Part shown: one piece after another, positions 1 through 8,886 of the stretch
How positions within the stretch are numbered: position 1 is the stretch's first letter
Layout: every line of letters starts with the position of its first letter
Origin: Mammaliicoccus stepanovicii
GTDB lineage: Bacteria > Bacillota > Bacilli > Staphylococcales > Staphylococcaceae
Direction: 5' to 3'
Assembly (NCBI RefSeq): GCF_002902525.1
Contig: NZ_PPQZ01000015.1
Location: 62,001 to 126,000, forward strand
DNA: 64,000 bases
Made by a program: the position numbers and the translations under genes
Notes under the pieces: model-generated
Told to the model about the DNA's origin: nothing
What the model saw: the letters and a program-made list of their open reading frames with translations, nothing else
Database searches by the model: none

Positions 1-80
1 CAAAGACATTACAATTATTACCTCAAGATTATAATTCTGATGGCTTCTTTATTACAAAAATTAAAAGAAAGGAAAGATAA
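1..80 (+). CDS. rsmB: 16S rRNA m5C methyltransferase RsmB, C-terminal end (partial)
   Basis: Reading frame 3 encodes the last 25 residues ([20 protein letters not shown] at the end) and stops with TAA at 78-80. The ending GFFITK followed by basic residues is typical of RsmB/Sun methyltransferases, which methylate C967 of 16S rRNA, and rsmB lies directly before rlmN in staphylococci. Only the tail is in the window, so the call rests on the short C-terminal match plus position. rlmN begins one base after this stop, so the two are surely co-transcribed. Confidence 0.75.
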   Translation, partial: KTLQLLPQDYNSDGFFITKIKRKER

Positions 81-81
81 T

Positions 82-1173
82 ATGCCAGCAATACAAAAAA
101 AGAAAAATAAATTCATGCCTAACTTCGAACGACCTTCTATATATTCTCTACAGTTAGGAGAACTTGAAGATTGGTTAACAGATCAAGCAGAACCAAGGTT
201 TAGAGCGAAACAAATATTTGATTGGTTATATGTTAAAAGAATAAATGCATTTAGTGAAATGACGAACTTATCAATTGAATTGAGAGAAAAACTAGCACAA
301 TCATTCGAAATCACGACGTTAGAAGTAGCAGTTAAACAAGAGAGTAAAGATGGAACAATTAAGTTCTTATTTGAATTACAAGATGGATATACGATAGAAA
401 CTGTGCTAATGAGACACGAATACGGTAATTCAGTATGTGTTACAACACAAGTAGGTTGTAGAATTGGATGTACATTTTGTGCTTCCACACTAGGTGGCTT
501 AAAGCGTAATTTAGAAGCTGGAGAAATTGTATCTCAAGTCCTTACAGTTCAAAAAGCATTAGATGAAACGGATGAACGTGTGAGTCAAGTCGTTATAATG
601 GGTATTGGTGAACCATTTGAAAACTACGATGAAATGATGGACTTCTTAAAAATTATCAATCATGACAAAGGTTTGAATATTGGTGCGAGACACATTACTG
701 TTTCTACATCAGGTATCATTCCAAAAATCTATGATTTTGCTGATGAATCATTACAAATAAACTTTGCATTAAGTTTACATGCAGCGGACAATGAGACACG
801 TTCAAGATTAATGCCAATTAATAGAGCGTATGACTTAGATAAATTGATGGAAGCAATCGAGTACTATGTAAACAAAACAAACCGAAGAATTACATTTGAA
901 TACGGGTTGTTTGGCGGCGTGAATGATCAAGTTCACCATGCTAAAGAATTAGCAAAATTAATTAAACATTTAAATTGCCATGTTAACTTAATTCCTGTTA
1001 ACCACGTACCTGAACGAGACTATGTTAAAACACCAAAAGAAGATATATTTAAATTTGAAAAAGAATTAAAAAGACATGGTATAAATGCTACAATTAGACG
1101 TAACCAAGGTGCAGATATTGATGCAGCATGTGGTCAATTGAGAGCAAAAGAGCGAAAAGAAGAAACGAGGTAA
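82..1173 (+). CDS. rlmN: 23S rRNA (A2503-C2) / tRNA (A37-C2) methyltransferase RlmN
   Basis: Radical-SAM dual-specificity methyltransferase that places a C2 methyl group on A2503 of 23S rRNA and A37 of some tRNAs. The SAM-cluster motif CRIGCTFC gives Cys126, Cys130 and Cys133. The two catalytic cysteines expected for the family are present at about Cys119 (SVCVTT) and Cys350 (DAACGQL). Start: an upstream in-frame ATG at 40 lies inside rsmB and has no ribosome site. The ATG at 82 follows aaaggaaag and gives a 363-residue protein whose N-terminus ([17 protein letters not shown]) matches the S. aureus protein. It is tightly packed between rsmB and stp, as in other staphylococci. Confidence 0.97.
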   Translation: MPAIQKKKNKFMPNFERPSIYSLQLGELEDWLTDQAEPRFRAKQIFDWLYVKRINAFSEMTNLSIELREKLAQSFEITTLEVAVKQESKDGTIKFLFELQDGYTIETVLMRHEYGNSVCVTTQVGCRIGCTFCASTLGGLKRNLEAGEIVSQVLTVQKALDETDERVSQVVIMGIGEPFENYDEMMDFLKIINHDKGLNIGARHITVSTSGIIPKIYDFADESLQINFALSLHAADNETRSRLMPINRAYDLDKLMEAIEYYVNKTNRRITFEYGLFGGVNDQVHHAKELAKLIKHLNCHVNLIPVNHVPERDYVKTPKEDIFKFEKELKRHGINATIRRNQGADIDAACGQLRAKERKEETR

Positions 1174-1178
1174 CAAGC

Positions 1179-1922
1179 ATGGAAGCACGTTTTTTTACAG
1201 ATGTCGGACAATTTCGTGAACAAAATGAAGATGCAGGTGGCATCTATACTAATCAAACAGGGCAAATTTTACTTGTTATATGTGATGGTATGGGTGGTCA
1301 TGCTGCAGGAGAAGTTGCAAGTCAATTTGTGAATGATTCACTACGAGATAGATTCGAACAAGAAAATTATATTGAATATGAACAAGCTGAGGACTGGTTG
1401 AAAGCTAACTTAGCAGATATCAATAGACAATTATACAATGAGTCTATGTCAAACGATCTTTATAAAGGCATGGGCACGACTTGTGTTTGTGTATTAATTT
1501 ATGAAAAAGATATCGTTGTGGCAAATATCGGTGATTCACGTGCTTACTTAGTAAACAATCGTGAAATGATGCAATTAACAAATGATCATACTTTTGTTAA
1601 TCACCTAGTTTCAATTGGTGAAATAACAAAAGAAGAAGCATTTACACATCCTCAGAAGAACATTATAACTAAAGTTATGGGTACGGATAAACGTGTTAAA
1701 GCGGATGTTTTCTATTACCAAACTAAATATTATGATTATTTATTATTAAACTCAGATGGTTTAACGGATTATTTACATGAAGATGACGTTCAAAAACTCA
1801 TCATGACAAATGATGGAACGATTGAGGATATCGGTTTTTCTTTAATTGATAGTACGATTGAAATTGAAGGTAAAGATAATATTTCATTCATATTATGTCC
1901 ATTTGAAGGTGGGAAAATATGA
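1179..1922 (+). CDS. stp: PP2C-type serine/threonine phosphatase Stp/PrpC
   Basis: Metal-dependent PPM-family phosphatase that reverses phosphorylation by the neighbouring PASTA kinase. The family motifs appear in order: CDGMGGH (metal-binding Asp), GTTC, GDSRAY, SDGLTDY, and a final KDN before the last strand. It is a soluble cytoplasmic protein with no extra domain. The ATG at 1179 is preceded by acgagg with 8-base spacing and gives 247 residues, the same length as S. aureus Stp1. The longer reading frame from 1128 would lie inside rlmN. Its last four bases overlap the kinase start (ATGA), so kinase and phosphatase are translationally coupled. Confidence 0.97.
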   Translation: MEARFFTDVGQFREQNEDAGGIYTNQTGQILLVICDGMGGHAAGEVASQFVNDSLRDRFEQENYIEYEQAEDWLKANLADINRQLYNESMSNDLYKGMGTTCVCVLIYEKDIVVANIGDSRAYLVNNREMMQLTNDHTFVNHLVSIGEITKEEAFTHPQKNIITKVMGTDKRVKADVFYYQTKYYDYLLLNSDGLTDYLHEDDVQKLIMTNDGTIEDIGFSLIDSTIEIEGKDNISFILCPFEGGKI

Positions 1923-3898
1923 TAGGTCGTATAATCGCCGGTCGCTATGAATTAGTGAAGTATTTAGGTGGCGGTGGTATGAGTAATGTTTATCTTGCTA
2001 AAGATAATATCTTAAATCGAGAAGTTGCTATAAAAGTAATCAATATACCGCCTAATGAAAAAGAAAAAACCGTTGAACGATTTGAAAGAGAAGTACAAAA
2101 TACTACAATTTTAAGTCATAACAATATTGTGAACGTATTAGATGTTGAAGAAGATGATAATTGTTACTATTTAGTGATGGAATACATTAATGGGCCAACT
2201 TTAAAAGAATACCTATCTAAAGAAGGTAAACTATCAGCTAAAGAAGCAGTCGACATGACGTTGCAAATTTTAAAAGGTATTGCCCATGCGCACCATCATA
2301 GAATTATTCATCGAGATATTAAACCTCAAAACATATTGATGACAAAACATGATACATTAAAAATATTAGACTTCGGCATAGCACGAGCTCTTAGTGAAAC
2401 AGCACTAACTGAAACAAATCATGTTATGGGATCGGTTCAATATTTATCACCTGAACAAGCGAAAGGTCAACCTACCGATGAATCATCAGATATTTATTCT
2501 ATAGGTATTGTGTTATATGAATTGTTAACAGGTCATCCTCCATTTAATGGTGAAACGCCAGTGAGTGTTGCGATTAAACATATACAAGAAGAAATACCTT
2601 CAATCAGAAGTGAGAGGCCATCAATACCTCAAAGTATCGAAAATGTTGTAATGAAAGCAACAAGAAAAGAAAAATCATTACGTTATCGAGATACTGACGA
2701 AATGTATTATGACCTTATTACTGCATTGGATGATGATAGACAAGATGAATCACCTAGATATGATTCAACAACAGAAACTAAGACAATTCCTGTAGTTACT
2801 AGTCAAACAATGAATAGTGATACTAAAGAAGTTCAATCAAATAGTATGAATGATACGCATGCTATACCTGCACAAAATCAACAAAAACCTAAGCGTAAAA
2901 AGAATAAATGGCTTGTTATTTTTGTTCCAATATTGTTATTGTGTATGCTTTTTGGTGCTATAGGATTTGCTTTAACTGCTCCAAAATATGAAGATGTGCC
3001 GAACCTTCTAGGAAAATCTAGAGGCAAAGCCATTGCCATGCTAAATGAAAAAAGTCTTCGTAAAGGTGACATTACAGAAGAATACAGTAATAACTTTAAA
3101 GACGGTGAAGTTATGAAAGTGATACCTAAAGTAGGTTCAAAAGTTAAACAAATGACGAAAGTGGACCTCGTAATTTCCAAAGGTGTTAAACAATTTACGA
3201 TTGAAGATTATATCGGGAAAAATGCTAACGAAATTAAAAAACAATTAGCAAAAGAAAAATTTGATTCAATCCGTATTAAAGAACAGTATGATTCAGCTGA
3301 AGAGGGAACGATTATCAACCAAAATATTGATCCGGGAAGTAAAGTTGTACCGAAAGATACAACATTAATCTTAACGAAATCAATTGGTGTTAAACAAGAA
3401 TATGTTAAAGACTATACTGGTGAAAATATCGATACAGCTAAATCAGAGTTGGAAAGCTTAGGCTTTACTGTAGAGACTAAAGATATTGAGAGCAATGAAG
3501 AAAAAGGAACAATCTTGAAACAGTCTTATAAAGATGTTCAATTACCAGTAGATTCAACGATTTATTTCAATGTCTCCAATGGAGAAAAGAAAAAAACAAA
3601 TACAGATAATAAAAACAGTAAAAATAAAGACGATAAAGATAGTTTACAAGACAAAACTTATACTCAGTCTGTGTATATACCATTTACAGGGTCTGATGAT
3701 AAAAAAGGTCAAAAAGTAGAAATCTTTATAAAGGATAAATCTCATGATTTAAAAAATGTTGCAGACTCATTTACAATTAAGAAAGACACAACTAAGAGCA
3801 TCAACTTTACGATACCTAAAGGTGAAACAGCAGAATATAGTGTTGAAGTAGATGGTAAAGAAATCCAAAGTGACACGATAGATTACGACGATTTTTAA
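1919..3898 (+). CDS. prkC: PASTA-domain serine/threonine kinase PrkC (PknB/Stk1)
   Basis: Membrane Ser/Thr kinase that senses muropeptides or lipid II and controls cell wall metabolism, division and antibiotic tolerance. The cytoplasmic kinase domain spans residues 1-270, with glycine loop GGGGMS, catalytic Lys39 (VAIK), HRDIKPQN (Asp133) and DFG (Asp151). A threonine-rich juxtamembrane linker runs to about 325, a basic stop (KPKRKKNK) precedes one membrane helix at about 331-353, and three extracellular PASTA repeats fill about 354-560. A charged linker and a C-terminal beta domain of about 80 residues end the protein, as in S. aureus PknB. Length 659 is normal. It ends at a strong intrinsic terminator. 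Confidence 0.97.
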   Translation: MIGRIIAGRYELVKYLGGGGMSNVYLAKDNILNREVAIKVINIPPNEKEKTVERFEREVQNTTILSHNNIVNVLDVEEDDNCYYLVMEYINGPTLKEYLSKEGKLSAKEAVDMTLQILKGIAHAHHHRIIHRDIKPQNILMTKHDTLKILDFGIARALSETALTETNHVMGSVQYLSPEQAKGQPTDESSDIYSIGIVLYELLTGHPPFNGETPVSVAIKHIQEEIPSIRSERPSIPQSIENVVMKATRKEKSLRYRDTDEMYYDLITALDDDRQDESPRYDSTTETKTIPVVTSQTMNSDTKEVQSNSMNDTHAIPAQNQQKPKRKKNKWLVIFVPILLLCMLFGAIGFALTAPKYEDVPNLLGKSRGKAIAMLNEKSLRKGDITEEYSNNFKDGEVMKVIPKVGSKVKQMTKVDLVISKGVKQFTIEDYIGKNANEIKKQLAKEKFDSIRIKEQYDSAEEGTIINQNIDPGSKVVPKDTTLILTKSIGVKQEYVKDYTGENIDTAKSELESLGFTVETKDIESNEEKGTILKQSYKDVQLPVDSTIYFNVSNGEKKKTNTDNKNSKNKDDKDSLQDKTYTQSVYIPFTGSDDKKGQKVEIFIKDKSHDLKNVADSFTIKKDTTKSINFTIPKGETAEYSVEVDGKEIQSDTIDYDDF

Positions 3899-3926
3899 TA
3901 TGATAAACGGGTTTATATGATTTAAT

Positions 3927-3961
3927 CCTTAACTTACAGTTTGTAGGTTAAGGGTTTTTTT
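3927..3961 (+). terminator. Intrinsic terminator after prkC
   Basis: A 12-bp stem (ccttaacttaca / tgtaggttaagg, one G-U pair) with a 3-base loop is followed by eight T. It closes the rsmB-rlmN-stp-prkC unit. Confidence 0.9.
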
Positions 3962-3983
3962 AGTTTCTTAATTAAAATAAAAT

Positions 3984-4012
3984 TTGATTTACCTCTAGTA
4001 TATTAGTAAAAT
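3984..4012 (+). promoter_or_regulatory. Sigma-A promoter for the S41-like gene
   Basis: TTGATT (3984-3989), a 17-base spacer and TAAAAT (4007-4012) lie 27 bases before the start codon. It directly follows the prkC terminator, so the next gene is independently transcribed. Confidence 0.6.
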
Positions 4013-4038
4013 TTAGAAAATGGATACGAGGTGAAAAT

Positions 4039-5235
4039 ATGCTTCCATATGTTGCATTATACGAATATATTCATAAACAAGTTGAACATGTTATGAATCA
4101 AGATGAATCCAAACAAACCATTTATGATGAATATAAAAACATTGTTTTGTCACCGCAACTAACTGATAAAGTATTTGTGGAAGTGATGAATAATTATTTT
4201 TATGATATGGGATTCATAAATGTAAGTTTAAAAGCACTCAAAGAAGAAGAAAAACAAGTAGGCTTCAGAGTAAGAGCCACGAAAAACTCACTTGTCGTGA
4301 CAGAAGTAATAGATGATATTCGCTTTGTAGTTGGTGATGAAATAAAAAAATTATCTGGTGATGTAATTGATTATTGCAGAAAGAGATATCATCGTATATT
4401 AGGTGATACACCGTATCATCGTGAAGACTGGAATCATATCTTAACTTTTCAAAATTCAGTGGATATTGAAAGAAGTAATCAAGAATATCATTTTGACTTA
4501 AGATTGTTTAAACAAACTAATGAATCAAGTGTTTCTGTTTATACGAAAGATGATGTACCAATTGTAGAATTTAAGGGGAATATAACATTTAGCCAAGCAG
4601 TAGAAGCATTATATGAGTTGTCGAAGATACAATCATCCAATCGAGAAATGATTTTTGATTTAAGAAATGCAAGTTTTAATAAAGTGAATATCGCTGAATT
4701 TTTATTGCCATATTTTTATGAAATTGGTTCGCGTGAGAAGATAGATGTGTCTGATATGGAAATAGAAATTGAACGTGAAAAACATAAGATGCTTTATAAA
4801 AAGAAACTAGAACGTTACTTTAAGCAATCTGAAGAGATGAATGATCAATCATTTTATCAAAATTTATTGGATCAACCAGTTGGAAATTGGAAATTTTTTG
4901 ATGACAAGATAATAGAAATTATTGGCATGAGCCGTTTTGATTGTGTTACCGTAATGATAGATAAGGATACAGAGCAAGCGGCTGAATGGTTGGTGGATAA
5001 GGTATCACCATCTAAAATTGTGAAAACAGTAGGGCGTCCAACTAAAGGAAATACTACATTTAATGAATTGGTTGATGAAATAATTGATCAAAGATTTATA
5101 TTAACATTTCCAGTTGAAAATATGAAAAACATAAAGTACCGTGATGCAATTTATCCGACTGAATTGATTGAATGGTCAAAAAGACATGCAATTATTGATT
5201 TAGATATAAAATTTACTATAGATAATAGTTGTTAA
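4039..5235 (+). CDS. Protein of unknown function resembling PDZ/S41 (tail-specific) peptidases, nucleophile apparently absent
   Basis: I do not recognise this 398-residue protein as a named family. Residues about 60-125 look like a PDZ-like segment (VGDEIKKLSGDVID), and residues about 173-360 follow the layout of an S41 core. A strand-helix unit ends in FDLRNASFN (compare the LDLRxNxGG of the family) and a later strand is CVTVMIDKDTEQAAEW. It then has VGRPTKGN near the position of the lysine region. The place of the catalytic serine (xxGSASASE in CtpA/CtpB) is taken by Thr311 in KDTEQAAE, so it may be a pseudoprotease. There is no signal peptide and no membrane segment, so it is probably cytoplasmic. 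A gaggtg ribosome site precedes ATG 4039. The fold assignment is inference from motif layout, and an unrelated fold is possible. Confidence 0.55.
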   Translation: MLPYVALYEYIHKQVEHVMNQDESKQTIYDEYKNIVLSPQLTDKVFVEVMNNYFYDMGFINVSLKALKEEEKQVGFRVRATKNSLVVTEVIDDIRFVVGDEIKKLSGDVIDYCRKRYHRILGDTPYHREDWNHILTFQNSVDIERSNQEYHFDLRLFKQTNESSVSVYTKDDVPIVEFKGNITFSQAVEALYELSKIQSSNREMIFDLRNASFNKVNIAEFLLPYFYEIGSREKIDVSDMEIEIEREKHKMLYKKKLERYFKQSEEMNDQSFYQNLLDQPVGNWKFFDDKIIEIIGMSRFDCVTVMIDKDTEQAAEWLVDKVSPSKIVKTVGRPTKGNTTFNELVDEIIDQRFILTFPVENMKNIKYRDAIYPTELIEWSKRHAIIDLDIKFTIDNSC

Positions 5236-5264
5236 TTGATTATTTACTTAGAAAATGGAATAAT
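5236..5264 (+). promoter_or_regulatory. Sigma-A promoter for the P450 gene
   Basis: TTGATT (5236-5241), a 17-base spacer and AATAAT (5259-5264) begin one base after the stop codon of the preceding gene. No terminator lies between the two genes, so read-through from upstream is also possible. Confidence 0.55.
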
Positions 5265-5312
5265 GAAGAAGTGTATAACATTAACAAGATTTCTAGGAGG
5301 CAATGAATTTTT

Positions 5313-6602
5313 ATGGGCAAGCAAATACCAAAAGAGCGTGGATTGGATAGCACATTCAAAGTATTGAAAGAGGGTTACAAATATGTACCAAATAGACTAG
5401 AGAAACATAATTCAAATATCTTTGAATTAAGAGCTCTAGGTGGACGTAGAACAGTCGTGTTTAGTGGTAAAGAGGCGGCAGAGGTCTTCTATAATAACGA
5501 TTTAATAGAACGACAAGGAACTTTACCTAAACGTGTTGTTAATACATTATTCGGTAAAGGTGCTATACATACAACAGGCGGTAAGAAACATATTGACCGT
5601 AAAGCACTATTCATGTCATTAATGACTGAAGAGAATTTAGATTACTTACGTGAATTAACACGTAGTTTCTGGTTTACTAACATTGAACGTATGGAAAGAA
5701 TGGATGAAGTAAACGTATATAAAGAATCAATTATCTTACTAACTAAAGTTGGTTTCAGATGGGCTGGCGTTATTGCTTCTCCTGAAGAAATTGAACGTTG
5801 TGCAGAAGATATGGATACGATGATTGATTCATTTAAAAATATAGGTACTGCTTTCAAAGGATATAAAGAAGCTAAACAAGCAAGAGATCGTGTCGAAACT
5901 TTCCTTGAAAATCAAATTATTGCAGTACGTGAAGGTAAATTGACACCTCCACAAGGTACAGCATTATACGAATTTAGTCATTGGGAAGACTTTGAAGGTA
6001 ACCCTATGGACTCAAGATTATGTGCAATCGATTTAATGAACGTCGTACGTCCATTAGTTGCAATTAATCGTTTCGTAAGCTTTGGTGTAAAAGCATTACA
6101 TGACTACCCAGGCGAAGCTGAAAAAGTATTCAATAATGAAAATGATTATGCATATAAATTTGTACAAGAAGTTAGAAGATTCTATCCTTTTGTACCATTC
6201 TTACCAGGTAGAGCAGCAGTAGATATTGAATTTGAAGATTATACAATCGAAAAGGGAACTTTCTTAGTTCTTGATATCTACGGAACTTTACACAAAGAAG
6301 GACTTTGGGAAAATCCAGAAAGATTCTATCCAAACAGATTTAGTGATTGGGATGGAAGTCCATTTGATTTAATTCCACAAGGCGGCGGGGATTATAATAC
6401 AAACCACCGTTGTGCTGGTGAGTGGATGACAATTATTATTATGGAAGAATCAATGAAATTCTTTGCTAAAGATATTTCTTATGATGTTAAAAAAGATCAA
6501 GACCAATCAGTTAATTTAAATAAATTACCTGGTCGTGTTGCAAGTGGTATGATTATTGAAAATGTTAACGCATTAGTAAATCGTAACGTTGAATCTGTTT
6601 AA
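5313..6602 (+). CDS. CYP152 cytochrome P450, OleT-like fatty-acid decarboxylase/peroxygenase
   Basis: Peroxide-driven fatty-acid P450 of the CYP152 family, which uses H2O2 directly and needs no redox partner. Heme-binding loop: PQGGGDYNTNHRCAGEW with the axial thiolate at Cys367. Carboxylate-binding Arg246 lies in NVVRPLVAINRF, with Phe80 and His86 in NTLFGKGAIH. In OleT of Jeotgalicoccus the equivalent residues are Phe79, His85, Arg245 and Cys365. The hydroxylases BS-beta and SP-alpha have Gln in place of that histidine. Long stretches (VVNTLFGKGAIHT, DRKALFMSLMTEENL, GTALYEF, SPFDLIPQGGGDY) match OleT as I recall it, so terminal alkene formation from long-chain fatty acids is a reasonable prediction. 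Hydroxylation is the alternative activity. The ribosome site aggagg precedes ATG 5313, and the enzyme is soluble and full length (429 residues). Confidence 0.93.
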   Translation: MGKQIPKERGLDSTFKVLKEGYKYVPNRLEKHNSNIFELRALGGRRTVVFSGKEAAEVFYNNDLIERQGTLPKRVVNTLFGKGAIHTTGGKKHIDRKALFMSLMTEENLDYLRELTRSFWFTNIERMERMDEVNVYKESIILLTKVGFRWAGVIASPEEIERCAEDMDTMIDSFKNIGTAFKGYKEAKQARDRVETFLENQIIAVREGKLTPPQGTALYEFSHWEDFEGNPMDSRLCAIDLMNVVRPLVAINRFVSFGVKALHDYPGEAEKVFNNENDYAYKFVQEVRRFYPFVPFLPGRAAVDIEFEDYTIEKGTFLVLDIYGTLHKEGLWENPERFYPNRFSDWDGSPFDLIPQGGGDYNTNHRCAGEWMTIIIMEESMKFFAKDISYDVKKDQDQSVNLNKLPGRVASGMIIENVNALVNRNVESV

Positions 6603-6653
6603 TCAGACAACTTGAACAATGATTTAGAAGCCAATTTTTATCAATAAATTGGA

Positions 6654-6688
6654 GGCATCGTACAACAATAGTTGTATGGTGTCTTTTT
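6654..6688 (+). terminator. Intrinsic terminator after the P450 gene
   Basis: A 13-bp stem (6654-6666 / 6671-6683, with some G-U pairs) around an AATA loop is followed by five T. A smaller hairpin (ccaattt / aaattgg, 6631-6652) sits just before it. This separates the P450 from hssR. Confidence 0.88.
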
Positions 6689-6786
6689 ATTTATCATTAA
6701 ACTAAGGAAATCGAGTCATTGATAAAATTTATACAGTAAATAAAAATTTATAAATATAGTTGTATGAACATTTTTTTAATCGAATT

Positions 6787-6795
6787 TGGTATGAT
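6787..6795 (+). promoter_or_regulatory. Possible extended -10 promoter for hssRS
   Basis: TGG directly precedes TATGAT (6790-6795), an extended -10 arrangement 20 bases before the GTG start. No convincing -35 box is seen, which would suit an activator-dependent or weak promoter. Confidence 0.4.
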
Positions 6796-6814
6796 AATAG
6801 TAAGAGGTGATAAC

Positions 6815-7495
6815 GTGGTTACATGTTTAGTAGTAGATGATGACCGATTCATTCTAAATGATTTAAAAAGAGAGATAGATCGTGAAGGTATACATGTCAT
6901 AACGAGTAATGATGGGGAAGAAGCACTAGAAGTAGTTGATCACCATCATATAGATATTGCAGTTGTAGATATTATGATGCCAGGAATAAATGGGTTTGAA
7001 TTATGTAAGATGCTGAAAGATAGTTTTGATATTCCGGTCATAATGTTAACGGCTAGAGATGAATTGAGTGATAAAGAAAACGCATTTCTATCCGGTACGG
7101 ATGATTATGTAACGAAACCGTTTGAAATGAAAGAATTAATTTTTAGAATTAAAGCTGTATTGCGTCGTTTTCAAATCAATATTTCAACAGAATTACAATT
7201 AGGCAATACAATCATTAATTCAGTTGATATGGAATTGAAAATTAATCAAAAGTCTATGTTGTTGCCTAAAAAAGAGTTCACTTTATTAGACTATTTAGTA
7301 AGAAATAAAGATAAAGTATTACAACGTGAAAGAATTATAGAAGTAGTGTGGGGACTTGATTTTGAAGGTGATGAAAGAACGTTAGATGTACACATCAAAC
7401 GATTGAGAAAGCGACTTGAAAAACTCGAAAGTGATGTATTGATTAAAACAGTAAGGGGAGTTGGGTACAAGGCGGTGCATCAAAATGAAGTTTAA
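6815..7495 (+). CDS. hssR: Haem response regulator HssR (OmpR/PhoB family)
   Basis: DNA-binding response regulator of the haem sensor system. The receiver domain has acidic pocket Asp8-Asp9, phospho-acceptor Asp52 (VVDIMMPG) and Lys in TKPF. A winged-helix effector domain fills the second half (DVHIKRLRKRL). Long stretches match S. aureus HssR (CLVVDDD, VDIAVVDIMM, SGTDDYVTKPFE, FEGDERT-DVHIKRLR), including Asp52 at the same number. Start: GTG 6815 with site aagaggtga gives 226 residues, close to 224 in S. aureus. The ATG at 6764 has no site. In S. aureus HssR activates hrtAB, a haem exporter encoded next door, but no hrtAB is found in this window. Confidence 0.9.
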   Translation: MVTCLVVDDDRFILNDLKREIDREGIHVITSNDGEEALEVVDHHHIDIAVVDIMMPGINGFELCKMLKDSFDIPVIMLTARDELSDKENAFLSGTDDYVTKPFEMKELIFRIKAVLRRFQINISTELQLGNTIINSVDMELKINQKSMLLPKKEFTLLDYLVRNKDKVLQRERIIEVVWGLDFEGDERTLDVHIKRLRKRLEKLESDVLIKTVRGVGYKAVHQNEV

Positions 7496-8870
7496 GTCAC
7501 TTGCCCAACGTATTACGATATATACGATAGTCGTTATGCTCGTGAGTTCGATTTTAGGGTTTATATTAACAAATATTTATTATCATATAGATTTAAAGCA
7601 AAAGAATGACCATAAAGTAATGGAAACGTTAAAGGATGTTAAAACTTATATTGAACAAGATAATGATGAACCGTTAAACAATTATTTAAAACATATAACA
7701 GATTTACATTATCAAGCTATCTTATATGATGACAATATGAAACCGACGTATTATGGTGACCATTTTAGAAAATTTAATTTAAATGATGATGCGGTGAATA
7801 AAGTTTTACAAAACAAACCTTATCATGGAATAAAGGAGCGACCATTTAATATATTCATTACAGGTTTTTTTGATAACGAAACACGAAATACAGTTGGTTT
7901 AAAAATAAACCATAATGGCAAAAGTTATGCATTATTTTTAAGACCAAGTGTAGGGTCGATGTTAGGAGAATTCAGAGTATTTCTTGCGATATTGCTTGTG
8001 TTATTAATCGTTATTTCATTAACATTCGTTATGCTATCCAGTCGTTCATTAGCTTATCCAATTAAACGCTTAATGAGAACAACAGAAGATTTAGCTAAAG
8101 GGAATTTTGATGTAGATATAAAAGTATCCAGAGATGATGAAATAGGGGTATTACAACATCGATTCATAAAAATGAGAGACGAATTGAAACAATTAGATAC
8201 GATGAGGCAATCATTTGTTCAAAACGTATCTCATGAGATTAAATCACCATTACAATCAATACTAAGTTTATTGAGAGAGTTAGAGTATGAGAAAGAAGAA
8301 GAACGAAGAAAAATAATCATTGAAGATATTTATTTAAGAGCATATAGATTAAGTAACTTGACGAAACAGTTACTACTCCTTTCTGAATTAGATAATAGTG
8401 AACACTTATCATTCGAAGAAGAGGTAAACTTAAATAAAACTTTAAAAGAAGTCGTAAGAAATCTAAATTATTTAATTGATGAAAAAGGCATATCTATTAT
8501 TTTTGATATGGAAGAAATCAATATATTAGGGAATAGCAAGTTATTGTATCAAGCATTTTATAATATATTAAATAATGCAATTAAATATTCACCAGAATTT
8601 AGCATGATTCAAGTCAAGATTCATTCTGAAAATGGCACAGCAAATGTTAAAATATTAGATGAAGGTGATGGCATGACACGCGAACAAATTGATCACATTA
8701 AAGATAGATTTTATAAAGGAGATCAATCGCACAATGTTCATGCTGATAGTAATGGCTTAGGTTTATCAATTGTAGAATCGATTATTGCGCATCATGATGC
8801 AGAAATATTCTTCGAAAGTGAATTAGGAAAAGGTACTGAAGTGATAATGGTATTTAAATTAAATAAATAA
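7485..8870 (+). CDS. hssS: Haem sensor histidine kinase HssS
   Basis: Membrane histidine kinase partner of HssR. Helix 1 at about 10-31 and helix 2 at about 166-186 enclose an extracellular sensor of about 130 residues. HAMP follows, then the phospho-acceptor His250 in [11 protein letters not shown] and the ATPase boxes (NAIKYS, DEGDGM, NGLGLSI). The sensor carries [10 protein letters not shown] and [13 protein letters not shown], nearly the same as in S. aureus HssS, whose active histidine is His249. ATG 7485 with site ggcggtg is used, overlapping the end of hssR by 11 bases. The assignment to HssS rather than another kinase rests on this sensor similarity. Confidence 0.9.
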   Translation: MKFKSLAQRITIYTIVVMLVSSILGFILTNIYYHIDLKQKNDHKVMETLKDVKTYIEQDNDEPLNNYLKHITDLHYQAILYDDNMKPTYYGDHFRKFNLNDDAVNKVLQNKPYHGIKERPFNIFITGFFDNETRNTVGLKINHNGKSYALFLRPSVGSMLGEFRVFLAILLVLLIVISLTFVMLSSRSLAYPIKRLMRTTEDLAKGNFDVDIKVSRDDEIGVLQHRFIKMRDELKQLDTMRQSFVQNVSHEIKSPLQSILSLLRELEYEKEEERRKIIIEDIYLRAYRLSNLTKQLLLLSELDNSEHLSFEEEVNLNKTLKEVVRNLNYLIDEKGISIIFDMEEINILGNSKLLYQAFYNILNNAIKYSPEFSMIQVKIHSENGTANVKILDEGDGMTREQIDHIKDRFYKGDQSHNVHADSNGLGLSIVESIIAHHDAEIFFESELGKGTEVIMVFKLNK

Positions 8871-8886
8871 AAAGGTAGGTGTTATA

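Noticed and set aside
5313-8870. Single P450-hssRS operon
   Set aside because: A strong terminator at 6654-6688 and a separate extended -10 element before hssR separate the two units.
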